Source of the DNA: Gentiana macrophylla
Lineage: Eukaryota; Streptophyta; Magnoliopsida; Gentianales; Gentianaceae
Assembly (NCBI GenBank): GCA_026214975.1
Contig: JAOBSW010000547.1
Location: 1-64,000 of the forward strand
DNA length: 64,000 nt
Direction: 5' to 3'
Positions within the stretch are counted from its first letter, which is position 1, and every line of letters starts with the position of its first letter. The translations under genes were made by a program, and so were the position numbers. Of the stretch, positions 42,279 through 53,213 are shown one piece after another. The notes under the pieces were generated by a model. That model worked only from the letters and a program-made list of their open reading frames with translations. It was not told the origin of the DNA and made no database searches.

Positions 42279-44277
42279 TGATGGGCGTAATTTCTACGGT
42301 CCGGTCAAACAAAGACTCGAAACCTTAGCCAGAATCTACCCTCTAACCGGCAGTGTACCGGGTCGAGTGTAGGATAGTGCTTGAGGATCCGAGGTCGATC
42401 CCACGAGAGATTGGCTTTGAGTACCACGGTTGACTTATTTCTCGATTCAGTCAACAAGATAGATATGGAGTTATACTATTGCATAAAATAAAGATTACAC
42501 TACTCGGAATTCTAAGCGGTAAAAGAAGTATGGCGAACTACGATCCAGCGGATTACTTTACCATTAGAATGATTGCCCCGGGAGTGTGCCTTACTCTACC
42601 TTGCCGTCTAACAATAACTCATAGGACAAACCCCGTATTGGGACTAAACTTGATGACTAGGGCGTCAATCTAGTACACGGGTAGGTGTCAGACTACCTTT
42701 CAAGCCCAAAACTTCTACGGTCCCGAAACCCCGTTCCCACACGTCGCCGCAACATACATTTATAAGCTAACGTGTGTGCAACTATGAAAAAGGTTGTCAA
42801 TCTCATTCAAAGCTATTAAAACAATCAAAACAAGTTTCGTGATGTGAATTATCGATTAGAACGTTAAATTACGCGCTACACTACCTCCCGGTTCGTCTCT
42901 CTAATGGTGTTTCACCCACCTTCACATAGTTCAACCATACGAAGAATCTAGCTACTCATAATCGAATCTATGTTATACAAACAAGATAAAAGCATCACAA
43001 CAACAATAAAACAACAAGAACACATACCCATTTCGATTCAAATTGAAGAACCAAATTCGAGCTCCAAAAAGGACAAATCTTGTCACTTGAAATGTTACAA
43101 ATCAAAGCTAAAAGTTGTATAATCAAAGAGAGGATCGAAAAAGCGATTCTAATGATATATAGCACGTTATCTAACACCTTGGGACGAAGAAAATCGCCTA
43201 AGAGAAGTTGGGGGGCGGTTTGTTGTTCCATTAGGGTTGGAATGAGGGAGTATTTATAGGTGGAGCAGAAAAATACGCAGCAAAGCGGCCTGGACGCCAG
43301 TCCAGCCATTCTCGACGCTTGATCCCAGGGCTTACAGACGCCTTGATTCACACGAGTTTTGCATGAAGATGGAAGCTTGTTCTTGAGTGGACGCTCGTCC
43401 AGAATGGCCTTCAGTATTTCCACCATAACTTCACTTCTAGGGATCCAAATGAGATGATTCAAGATGAATTGGAAAGCTGATTCATTCCTCTACAACTTTC
43501 ATCAAGACAACTGTCCCTGAAAATGCCTCCAAGTGTGACCAAAATGCCCATGAAGTGACTGGTTCTGCTTTGAATCGCTTGGACGCCCGTCCACTGAAGA
43601 TCTCAACTCTCGAATCAAATTGGGCATTACGGACGCCCGCTTGCACATCCTGGACGCCCGTCCACATCCCCGGACGCTCGTCCACTTTTCCGGACGCTCG
43701 TCCACTTGAAGTCTCAACTCTCTGCATAAAAAAAGGCACCCTGGACGCCAGTCCAGAACCCAGTTCCAGTCTTTTGCTCATAACTTCACTTCTAGGTCTC
43801 CAATGGAGGTGATTCAACATGCGTTGGAAATATCTTTCAATCCTCTACAACTTGTATCAAGACACCTGGACCAGAAAATGCCTCCATCATAGGCCAAAAT
43901 GCTGCTGAAGTGAACGTAGGGTGAGGGCAACAATTATCTTCTTCCTTTTCTTCATTTTTCTCCTTCTTTGGCTCATTCTTGCACCTTGATGATACTTCTC
44001 ATCATAAATCTTTGCCTTCCAGGTTCTCGAGACACCCTAGTCCTGCATCCATATGAAACAACAAGCAAACGTGTAACCCCGCAAACTACGGGTGCTCGGG
44101 AAAACGAGTATAAAATGCTAAAATAAGGCCGAGTTTACGGAAAACCCGATCACTCGCCGTGCAACAAAACTTCATTTCATACTCAAAACAGGGTCTAAAC
44201 TTACCCGAAACATGCCAGAAATGTGATAATCGTGGGCTAAACTGCACAGAAATGTACAGTAAAGTTGGTTCCTATCA
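42279..44277 (-). repeat. 5' LTR of Gypsy-NA
   Basis: 1999 bp. Minus TATA box (TATAAATA) at 43251-43258. Dyads at 43292, 43312 (damaged), 43389, 43581, 43631, 43652, 43672, 43692 and 43743. Compared with the left LTR it lacks one 20-bp dyad unit after 43743 and has small differences clustered at the first 150 bp. Confidence 0.92.
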
Positions 44278-45895
44278 AAGATCAAGCTGACTGTGGACCA
44301 TCTTATATTTCATTACAGGCCGTTGTCACTGACAAGTCGTCTTCACAACTTGCTCAGCCTGTCAATGAACAAGAAACATGGAAATTCCCAGCGATGAACG
44401 ATGATTTCAAAGAGCTGCATCAGGAAGACTTTAGCCCTTTAGAAGAGGAAGCCCTGATGGGTAGTTGGGACGAAGTGGATTTTTGGAGAGAGACTACTCA
44501 TTGGGGGGTTGATGATTGGGAAAGGCTAGCAGAGGAGCTGAAAGAAGAAGAGTTGAGAAAGATGATTAAGCATAAGAAGGAGGAAGCAGGTACTGACAGA
44601 AGGATCCCTATGGATGATGTTATCCAGTACCTTTCTGGGGTTATGCCTCGGGAAGATGAGGTGTTCTACTGTCAACCACTTCAAGCCCATAAGGAAAAAG
44701 GTGGCCCTTTAAAATCTAGTATTGAGCAACCACCTACTGACTTGGAGCTTAAACCACTTCCTCAACACCTTAAGTATATTTTTCTTAAGGATGGTGATAA
44801 GTTGCCCTTAATCATCTCTTCAAGACTCGAGCCCGAGAAAGAAGCACTGCTGATAAAAGTGCTTGAAAAGAATATCCTCGCGTTCGGATGGCAAGTGGGT
44901 GATATCAGAGGAATCAGCCCCGATGTGTGCATGCATAAAATCCGAACGGAGGAAGGAGCTAAGAAAGTAAGACAACCTCAGCGAAGGCTGAATCCGCATA
45001 TGCAGGAGGTTGTCAAGAAAGAAGTTATAAAGTGGTTAGACATGGGAATCATCTATGCAATCGCCGACAGTGAGTGGGTTAGCCCCACCCAAGTTGTGCC
45101 AAAGAAGGAGGTATCACCGTTGAAAAGAATGAAAAAAGGAAGAGATAGCTTTACGCCTTGTGATGGTGGCTATAGAGTCTGCATTGACTATCGCAGATTG
45201 AAGCGAAGTCAACGCCAAAGACCATTTCCCCTTACCCTTCATTGACCGACTTATTGAAAAGGCGAGTGGTCACAAGTATTATTGTTTCCTCGATGGATAT
45301 TCGGTTACTTCCGAGATAGCCATCGACCCTAATGACCAGGTGAAGACTATGTTTACGTGTCCATCAGGCACTTTTGCGTTCGCGAGAATGCCCTTTGGCT
45401 TATGCAATGCACCTGCGACTTTTCAAAGGTGTATGCTTGCCATTTTTGATGGACTTGTGGAGAAATGTATGGAAGTCTTCATGGATGACTTCTCGATCTA
45501 TGGCGATAGCTTCGATGAGATCTTGGCGAATCTAGATATGGTACTTCTTATTTGTGTTGAAAAGAATTTAGTGCTTAAGCGGGAGAAATGCCATTTTCTA
45601 GTTGATGAGGGGATCGATTCGGGACACAAGGTGTCCGCACCGTATTCAAGTTGATAAGGCCAAAGTAGAAGCCATTGAGAAAATGTCGTACCCGAAAGCT
45701 GTCAAAGAGGTACGCGGCTTTCTTGGTCATGTTGGCTTCTACAGACGATTTATTAAGGACTTTTCCACCATCGCCAAGCCCCTGTCCAACCTTCTGAAAG
45801 ATGATGTTGTGTTCTTGTTTGATGAGAAATGCAAGAAAGCTTTCAATTGCTTGAAGGAAAAGCTCATAAGTGCCCCTATCTTAATCGCACTTTGA
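44278..45895 (+). pseudogene. Gypsy-1 protease-RT linker and reverse transcriptase
   Basis: 44278-44760 is a linker (Trp/Glu-rich) that ends the frame cut at 36289. RT begins near 44760: LKPLPQHLKYIFLKDGDKLPLIISS, FGWQVGDIRGISPDVCMHKI, QRRLNPHMQEVVKKEV, GYRVCIDYRRL. It then changes frame (about 45200-45340) and continues with TFAFARMPFGLCNAPATFQRCM and the catalytic EVFMDDFSIYG. After another break near 45640 it continues with KVEAIEKMSYPKAVKEVRGFLGHVGFYRRFI. FMDD corresponds to the YxDD box. At least two frameshifts inactivate it. Confidence 0.9.
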
Positions 45896-46270
45896 TTTGG
45901 ACTAAGCCTTTTGAATTATTATGCGATGCCTCTAACTACTGCGAGAGGCGCAGATTTTAGGTCAAAGAATTGATAAAAGTTCAGGCCCATTTACTATGCG
46001 AGCCGCACCTTGAACCCGGCTCAATGCAATTACACTACGATCGAGAAGGAATTCTTAGCCGTCGTTTTGCTATTGACAAGTTTAGAAGTTACCTTCAGGG
46101 TCTCAAGTTGTCGTTTGGACCGACCATGCAGCCCTACGCTACCTTATGGACAAAGCGGATGCAAAACCAAGGTTACTCTCGGATGGATTCTAATTTTGCA
46201 AGAGTTTGACCTTGAGATCAAAGATAAGAAGGGTAGTGATAATGTTGTGGTGGTCATCTTTCTCGTCTAG
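45896..46270 (+). pseudogene. Gypsy-1 RNase H, heavily damaged
   Basis: LLCDASNY near 45915 carries the first expected Asp; then EKEFLAVV near 46040 and QEFDLEIKDKKGSDNVV near 46200 appear in different frames. The corresponding Gypsy-2 region (55040-55390) is much better preserved and guides the reading. Confidence 0.8.
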
Positions 46271-46439
46271 TAAATGAGGGTGGCGTAAATCACAAGGAAA
46301 TAGGCATCGACTTCCGATCGAGCAATTGATGAAGCTTGATCTTTGTTAGGCCATGGTACGCCGATTACGTCAACTATTTAGCAAGTGGACATTTAGAGGA
46401 AATGACGTATCGAGGAGAGGAAGAAGTTCTTTTCGACCT

Positions 46440-47160
46440 AAAATATCTCGTGTGAGAGGATCCTTATTTGTTCGGGGTTTGTAAAGATGGGTTGCTTAGA
46501 AGGTGTGTTCGGAACATGAGCAATGGGATATTCTCGGAGCAATGTCATAGTGGTCCCACAGGAGGACACTACGGAGCACCCAAGATATTGCAAAAATCCT
46601 CCAAGCTGGATTTTACCGCCGACTCTGTTTTAAAGACGCCAAGCCTTTTGTAAAGGTTGCGATAGGTGCCGAGAGAATCGGGAGGCGAGTAATAGGATGG
46701 AAATGCCACTTCGACCCATTTTGGAATGCGAAGTCTTCGACGTGTGGGGAATTGATTTCATGGGACCCTTTCCATGATCCCGTGGTAATAAGTACATTCT
46801 CGTCTGTGTGTAGACTACGTTTCCAAGTGGGTGGAGGCAATAGCCACCCAAACTAATGATCACAAAGTTGTGAAGAAATTCTTGCAAAAGAATATCTTCA
46901 CCAGATTTGGCTGTCCTAGAGCCCTCATTAGTGACGAAGGTACTCATTTTTGCAACGCGCCGCTTGATAAAGTTCTTGAAAAATATGGTGTGAGACATAA
47001 AATCGGTACACCGTATCATCCCCAAACAAGTGGCCAAGTCGAGATAAGCAACCAGAGCCTTAAAAGGATTTTAGAAAAGACCGTGAACTCAAATAGATCC
47101 AACTGGAGTCTAAAGTTGGATGACGCGCTTTGGGCCTATCGCGCACGCGTTTAAGACCCG
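46440..47160 (+). pseudogene. Gypsy-1 integrase
   Basis: GLLRRCV...EQCHSGPTGGHYGAPK (46480-46590) is the start of the H2C2 zinc domain; CDRC follows near 46660. The catalytic core has FDVWGIDFMGPFP (about 46735-46775), then [42 protein letters not shown] with the second Asp, and [19 protein letters not shown] with the Glu. The three catalytic acids are present but lie in different frames. A stop replaces codon(s) after CV near 46808. Confidence 0.88.
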
Positions 47161-47921
47161 ATGGGCACGTCACCCTTCCAAATGGTCTATGGCAAAGCTT
47201 GCCATCTCGGTCGAGCTTGAGCACAAAGCTATTGGGCTATTAAATTCTTGAATTTCGATAGCCACTCTGTGGGGAGAAGAGATTATTGCAATTAAAGCGA
47301 GCTCGATGAATTTAGACTCGAGCATATGAGAATGCGAAGATCGAGAAGGAAAGAACTAAGATACTCCACGACGCTAAGATCAAGGATCGAGAATTCAAAG
47401 TGGGTGATATGGCTTTACTTTATAATACCCGGCTCCATTTGTTTGCCGGTAAGCTCAAATCTATTTGGTGCGGCCCCTTTGAGATTCTCGATGTTCATCC
47501 AAGTGGAGCGATCACGTTAAACGGGTATGGTGATCAACCCTTTAAGGTCAATGGTCAAAGACTCAAAAAGTATTTTGGGCAACCAAGAGAAAAGCTTGAG
47601 ACCTTGTACTTTCAAAAGAGAGTTGAGGTGCACGATATTACGATTTGCGATGAGATCCCATCCAACTTCTTTAGTTCGGATGATGACATTTCTATATCTA
47701 CCCGTGAGGACCTTTCTTCCGAGCCTTCGAACATGTGTGTGTACGAAGCTTACTCTGCGCAAGAACGAGAAGAAGAAAATAGTCGGTGCTATACGAGAGT
47801 TAAGTTCAAACACTTAGTAGAGCACTTGACTTGCTGTTGTTGTGGTCACACCCCTGTCCTTCATTCTGATTCCGATGAGGAAGTGGCCAGAAGTAAGCCA
47901 AAGTGGCCCGATCCGGGTTAA
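47161..47921 (+). pseudogene. Gypsy-1 integrase C-terminus (GPF/Y module) with Cys-rich tail
   Basis: From 47400 the frame is open: VGDMALLYNTRLHLFAGKLKS, then WCGPFEILDVHPSGAITL, the GPF/Y module that helps target or bind DNA, and NGQRLKKYFG. A further 100 codons follow, acidic, ending in HLVEHLTCCCCGHTP and KPKWPDPG before the stop at 47919-47921. Gypsy-2 has a similar tail (CVKCCFCDT, KWLDR), so the extension is a family trait. 47161-47399 has one frame break. Confidence 0.82.
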
Positions 47922-47962
47922 CTTTGAAATCTGTGTCAAGCTAATGACATAAAAGAAGCGCT

Positions 47963-47980
47963 ACTAGGAGGCAGCCTAGT
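47963..47980 (+). promoter_or_regulatory. AGGCAG-loop hairpin after Gypsy-1 pol
   Basis: ACTAGG-AGGCAG-CCTAGT, a perfect 6-bp stem, preceded by GCTAATGACATAAAAGAAGC (47940-47959). Confidence 0.82.
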
Positions 47981-48694
47981 CTCTTAAGTTAATTCCTTTT
48001 AGTTAAGTTTTTATTTTATTAGGAATAAAACCTTGGTGTTTGTGTGTTGGTTATCCTTGTCCTATTTGTGAATGCGTTATTTGCGTGCATGTTTACTCAT
48101 ATACCCCGTGTACCCCGAGATTATGTGTTATGTCGAGTGTTGCAGATATTTTCGAGCAGGTTTGCAAGCTTCTACTTTCGGTATTGTCTGTCCCTGATAC
48201 GAGTGCAGCGGTTTATTCATGCTACTGGCGACCACCACGCCAACCTACTGACCGACAACCACTTCATAACCAACTAAGTATTCTTTTCTTTTATTTGCAC
48301 ATCTTTGAGGACATAATGTGATTTAAGTGTGGGGGTGCAATTCATGCTTTATTTCGACAATATGAGTAGATATTTGTGATCCTTGATAAATTTTAAAATT
48401 TTAAAATTTTGGCACTTGGATAATTGTAAATCTTGAGCATGTAATTGGAACAAATGCTTGCTAGTTGTAGTTTCCTGACGATGATTTTATGTGACTTTGT
48501 GAGATAATTATAGCATGTTTTTACTGATTTGAGATAGTATTCATTTTACACTCACGAAAGCCTTTGATATTGAAGCAAGAATTTTGAACTGTATCCTTTC
48601 ACTATTTTAGTGATTTATCTTAGAGAGATTTGTTCTTAATAGTAACAGTGAAGTGATACCTAAGTTCGGAACGCGTACTGTGAATATCTGAAAG
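47981..48694 (+). other. Gypsy-1 3' noncoding region, left part, with internal polypurine tract
   Basis: No credible gene. AAGTGTGGGGGTG at 48325-48337 equals the true tract at 60880. Four bases before it ends a weak stem CACAT (48298-48302) / ATGTG (48316-48320). The segment is cut at 48694 by Gypsy-2. Confidence 0.65.
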
Positions 48695-49173
48695 TGTTAA
48701 GGGTGAAATTTATGATTTATATGACGTTATTCCCGTAACAATATCCTTGGTATTTTAGTACTTTTTATAGAAAAGTGTTGGTTTTATCGAATTATTGAGT
48801 AAACGAGTTTTAAATGTGTTTAAATGCAAAATCGAGATATTTACGTGATTTTATCGGTGTTTTATGTTTATCCGTATGATGTTACATTTTGCATGTTTCT
48901 ATCATGTTGTTAGGTACGTTTGCATGATGAGTAAGGAGCTTAAACGATGATCACATGAAGATGGAAGAGTTGAAAGATGTTTAAGTGAAGAATCATTGAA
49001 GAAACCGGAACCAGGCACTTCATGGGAATTTTGTCCACACTTGTAGGCACTTTCAGGGAAAGTTGTCTTGATTAAAGTTGTAGAGGATTGAAATATCTTT
49101 CCAACGCATGTTGAATCACCTCATTCGGAGCCCTAGAAGTGAAGTTATGAGCAAAATACTGGAGCTGGGTCCT

Positions 49174-49247
49174 GGACGGGCGTCCGGATTAATTACGAGT
49201 TGAAATAATATTCATGGACGGGCGTCCATGATTATGAACGAGCGTCC
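49174..49247. repeat. Dyad cluster upstream of Gypsy-2 TATA box
   Basis: GGACGGGCGTCC (49174), GGACGGGCGTCC (49216), GAACGAGCGTCC (49236). The last two are 20 bp apart and the cluster ends 34 nt before the TATA box. Repeated in the 3' LTR at about 59084-59157 with one damaged copy. Confidence 0.85.
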
Positions 49248-49281
49248 GGAGCGGTTACTGTAGCAACCGACTTGATTTTCC

Positions 49282-49289
49282 TATAAAAA
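49282..49289 (+). promoter_or_regulatory. TATA box of Gypsy-2 LTR
   Basis: TATAAAAA, conserved at 59192-59199 in the 3' LTR. Confidence 0.65.
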
Positions 49290-50264
49290 CAGCGTGATCT
49301 TTACCCTAATGACACATTATTCGAACCCTAAACCCTAGGGGCAGCTTGGCTGCGTTTTTCCTTCAGTTTTTCTCTAGTTTTATGCACTTAAACTTCTAGA
49401 TTAGATTAGACAATTTCATGTACTTTTATTCATCAATTCGAGTTGTCAAGAAGATGCTAAGAGGCTAAATCCTCTTGAACAAGCGTTGTGAAGCCGTCCA
49501 ATTCAACAATTGATTTCTCGTTCGTGATTATTTTGTGAGTTGTATTTCAAGCTCGTTTCTTTTATCATGTTTTGTATGTTTTATTGCATGTTTAATCGAA
49601 AGATGCTTGCTTTGATGATTGTTTATATGATGAGAGTCGTGTCAACCTTAGATCACCATGATAAAAGATTGGATCTTTGATCTAAATAAAACGAAAGTTA
49701 TTAGATTGATTTTCTAGATTAGAAATCGAAAGATTTCACGCCTAGGTTAGAAAGACGTAATCTTTAACATCGAAAGATAAAAGATTAGAAAATGAACTTG
49801 TCTACGAGAGTAGGAGTTTATGCCTTCGATTAGGTGAATCACGACTTGAGTAGAGATCACGAAGTAATCCGAATTAGAATTGATTGTTGATAGGATAGGT
49901 GGATCAATTGCTTGTTCGTTCGTTATAACTTGATTTAATCCCTTGAATTTGAATTGTTTAGCTTAGTTAGATTTATTGCATAATTAGGTTTAGATTTAGT
50001 TTAGTTAATTGGTTCGCAACCCTGTTTTCCTGGCTTTAGAACTTGTTCTTCCGTCCGACTTTACATTACAGTTAGTTTATTTTCTGTTTCTTTTTAGTTT
50101 AATAATCGTGACATAGTTAGATAAATAAAAACTAGGAATCTGGCTATCGATTCCACGAGATCGACCCGGTATAATCACTTTACTACGATCCCTACACTTG
50201 GGGTATACCGGGTTATAAATTTTATTACTTGTTGTTTTCTTTAGATAAAACCGAGACAAGTTTT

Positions 50265-50282
50265 TGGCGCCGTTGCCGGGGA
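50265..50282 (+). promoter_or_regulatory. Primer binding site (tRNA-Asp) of Gypsy-2
   Basis: TGGCGCCGTTGCCGGGGA, six bases after the LTR end. Confidence 0.94.
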
Positions 50283-50947
50283 ACCGGACGGTTTGCCTAG
50301 TTTTTGTTTTTGTTGTTTTTTCGTTTCTGTTGTTGTTTTGTTTTATTTTTCTGTTTTTAGGTTGTTAGTTAGATTAACCTTTAGATATTAGGTTAGTTAG
50401 GGTTTCCTTAGTTAGGTTTTTGGTTTAGATTTTTAGGGTTTAGATTTTTAGGGTTTTAAAGGTTTGAGTTTTGTGATTAATTCTTTCTTCTTTCTCTTCT
50501 TAATCCCCCTTCTTTTATGCTTTGTTTTTGATCTTTTTACATCTGGACGAGCGTTTAAGATTTTGGGCGCCCGCCCACTTTGTAAAAAATTTCACTGTAT
50601 CAATTTCGACCCTTAGACGCAGCGTTCATCATTTTGGACGCCTGTCCAAGGACATTCTGAAAGACCGGACGAGCGTTCAGTTTTTGAACGCCCGTTCAGT
50701 CCAAACTCTGGACAAACGCTCGTTCACATCTGTGGACGCCCGTTTGTTCCTCTTTCTTTCTTACTATTGTTCTTCTCTTTTCTTGTCTTTTATTCAGGTT
50801 TTTGATCTTAGAATTAGGTTTTTAATCTTTTAGTTAGATTTTAAGTTCTTAGGTTTCCTTTTCTTAGTTTAGGTTTTGAATTCTTAGTTTTAGATTTTAT
50901 TTCCTCATATTTAGGTTCATCTCAACTTGATTTTTGGGTTCGGTTTA
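50283..50947 (+). other. Untranslated leader of Gypsy-2
   Basis: T-rich, with TTTAGGG-like words at 50400-50470 and the dyad array 50545-50745; no ORF that resembles a gene. Confidence 0.65.
50545..50745. repeat. Leader array of eight dyads in Gypsy-2
   Basis: Starts at 50545, 50565, 50615, 50636, 50667, 50686, 50714 and 50734, e.g. GGGCGCCCGCCC, GGACGAGCGTTC, GAACGCCCGTTC. Steps are 20, 50, 21, 31, 19, 28 and 20 bp, nearly the pattern of the Gypsy-1 leader. Confidence 0.86.
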
Positions 50948-52440
50948 TGCAAACTCGTAGTCACAAGGGCCATTACTTTACTCCACGATCTCGGCGGACC
51001 ATAGTCCGACCAATAGGCGAAGACTTCGTTTGACGAAGAAAGCGCAGAAGATCAAGAGTTTGAGCAATCTTTAAGAAGGAAATCGAAGAAAGCGTAATTA
51101 TGGCTGCGAAGATAGGCGTACATTGGCAGACTACGCCATGCCAGTGCGATAGAATCGTCAACCCGGCTATCGTCTTACCGACCATTACGGCCTGAACCTT
51201 CGAACTCAAACCCGGCCTCATTTCGGATGATGCGGCATGCATCAATGTTTCACGGTCCCCTTTCGAAAATCTCTCACACACACGTACACACATTTACGGA
51301 GATATGTGGTATGACACGCATTCAAGGTGTGAGTGAGGATGCGATTAAACTTACACTTGTTTCCGTTCTCTTTGAAGGAGAAGCTAAAGAGTGGTATAGC
51401 TCTCTCTGCAGAATCCATTACCACTTGGGCTGCATTGGAAAAAGAATTTTTAAGCCAATACTTTCCACCTGCCAAGACAGCCCAGTGTTTAAGGGAAATA
51501 TACAATTTTTATCAAACGGAAACAGAATCATTCTTTGAGGCATGGAAGAGATTTAAGGCTCTTCTTCGTAAATGCCCCCACCATGGGTTAGACTTGCAGA
51601 GGCAAGTCAATACTTTTTTCGAGTGGGTTGACCGAGCTTACCAAGGGCATGGTCAATAGTTCATCAGGTGGGGCATTCCTGAGGAAAACGCCTCAAGAGG
51701 GGTGGGCATTGTTCGAAGACATTGCCAAATATAATTATGCCCCCTCCTTTCAAGTCGTTCGAGGCACCACCTCCTCCTCACAGGATCGAGGAGGTGAAAA
51801 TGCAAATGAAATCGCCATCTTTCAAACAATGTTGGCTACTCTCACGACATCTCCAAATCCGAGTTATCGAGACTCCTTCATTTCTCTGAACTCTCAAGTT
51901 ACATCTTCGCGAGAATTGCTCTCGGTGGCCATATGGTTGGCGGTGCCAATTCAATTCCCTGTTCCTTATCAAGTCAATCTTTGTCGAGAATCATGGGCGG
52001 TATAATCAAGTCGCATGCCAAGTATCGACGATATGGGGCTGCTTTGCTCGTTTACGTCCTATGATTGACGTAACGCGAAGATCAATGCCTTCAATGGCCG
52101 GCCGAATCGAGGTTTGGAAATCAATTCTCGGCCAGGGCAATTTTCAAAATCAAGGTTTCCGTCAAAGCTTCAATCAAAACTCGAATCTCAATCGAAACCC
52201 TAATTTTAATCAGAACCCGAGCTTGAATTCCTCCAATCTAAATCAAGGGTTAAATCAAAGTTGGCCTAACAATCCAAATCCCGCATTTCAAAGTCGGTCT
52301 AGCCAACCTTTCTCTCAAAACATTCGAGAACTCTCAAGGCCCCTCTCGTCGATGATCTTGAAGCTAGATTGGACTCTATCGGAAGGAGTGAAGGAGCGAA
52401 CAATAACTTCCAGAGGAGCAAAATAATAATATCCAAATGT
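50948..52440 (+). pseudogene. Gypsy-2 gag, frameshifted
   Basis: ATG 50948 starts MQTRSHKGHYFTPRSR, the Athila gag start. The capsid region appears in pieces: 51333-51659 has SLKEKLKSGIALSAESITTWAALEKEFLSQYFPPAKTAQCLREIYNFYQTETESFFEAWKRFKALLRKCPHHG, followed by a second frame with GGAFLRKTPQEGWALFEDIAKYNY. The C-terminal part (52140-52330) is Asn-rich (SLNSSNLNQGLNQSW). No CCHC zinc knuckle is seen, as is common in Athila. Many single-base breaks occur between 51000 and 52100. Confidence 0.82.
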
Positions 52441-53213
52441 TGATGAGCACAATCAAGAACCTTGAGAAGCGAGATGGGTGACAAACAAGCTTTAGACCAT
52501 CGAAGCGATTGCCCATTTTATGGAGAAAAATCCGAAGGGTGGCCTAGTAGCCCAAATCGATTTCAATTGTGGCCAAAGCAACGACCTAGTTCCTTCGATT
52601 CCTTATGGCATATACAGAGGCCGGTGCAATGAATCTTAGAAGCGGTGCTCAATCGAGTGGTCCCTCTCACCGGGGAAACCACTAGTCCCTCCTGCCAGTG
52701 ATAAGGCAGGAGGGGAAGTTGAGCATCTACGTTCCCCCGTTCTGCAAGAAAGACTCAGGTGGTGATCCACGAGAGGTGAAGAAGTTGTAAGTCCTCGGTG
52801 GTTTGTTCCTCGAGGAATGAAGAATCAAGTGAAAGTCGAGGGTGATCCACGACTAATAAAAAGTCTGAAAAAGTTGTAAGGTGGAAGGACATGGAAGACA
52901 AAGGCATCGAGTGCTTCCTCAAAGAAAGTATTTTACGAGAGTGAGTTGAAGAAGCTTCCATTTCCACCTAGGAGAAGCAACATTCCCTTGAGTGAAGTTA
53001 AGAAATATGAAAAAGTGCTTAATTTTTGAAAAATACTCAGTTAATCTTCCATTATCTCGAAAGTTTTGGTTGAGATGCCTAAGTATACTAAATTCATCAA
53101 GGATGTTGTTTCTTGAAGAAGAAGTTAGCGAGAAATGGATCAGGCAATTGGTGAGGATTGTTCAATGATCAATTATCGGACTTACCAATCAAAAGAGGTG
53201 ACCCGGAAAATTC
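52441..53213 (+). pseudogene. Gypsy-2 gag-protease linker, degraded
   Basis: Traces of the Athila linker in shifting frames (e.g. words like LPFPPRRSNIPLSEV near 52960-53000, then EMPKYTKFIKDVV near 53075-53110). Not translatable as one frame. Confidence 0.5.

Larger units (their letters stand above)
36290..44277 (-). mobile_element. Gypsy-NA: non-autonomous Athila-type element inserted in Gypsy-1 pol
   Basis: Two direct 2-kb LTRs flank a 3.96-kb interior. Target duplication AAGAT at 36285-36289 and 44278-44282. A tRNA-Asp primer site next to the right LTR and a polypurine tract next to the left one both read on minus, which fixes the orientation. The interior has one broken ORF (42157-40181) and a long 3' noncoding part; there is no protease, RT, RNase H or integrase. 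It must be moved by enzymes of another element. Confidence 0.92.
48695..50258 (+). repeat. 5' LTR of Gypsy-2
   Basis: 1564 bp, ends ACCGAGACA before the primer site. It has the AAAGTTGTAGA/CTTTCCAACGC block at 49012-49162, dyads at 49174, 49216 and 49236, a TATA box at 49282-49289 and a telo-box AAACCCTA at 49330-49337. Confidence 0.94.

Noticed and set aside
48040..48321. 93-codon open frame after Gypsy-1 pol
   Set aside because: Overlaps another frame of similar length, lies in the noncoding 3' region, has odd Cys/Val composition and no equivalent in Gypsy-2.
50400..50470. TTTAGGG-like words, as in plant telomeres
   Set aside because: Only a few irregular copies within a T-rich leader; no tandem array.
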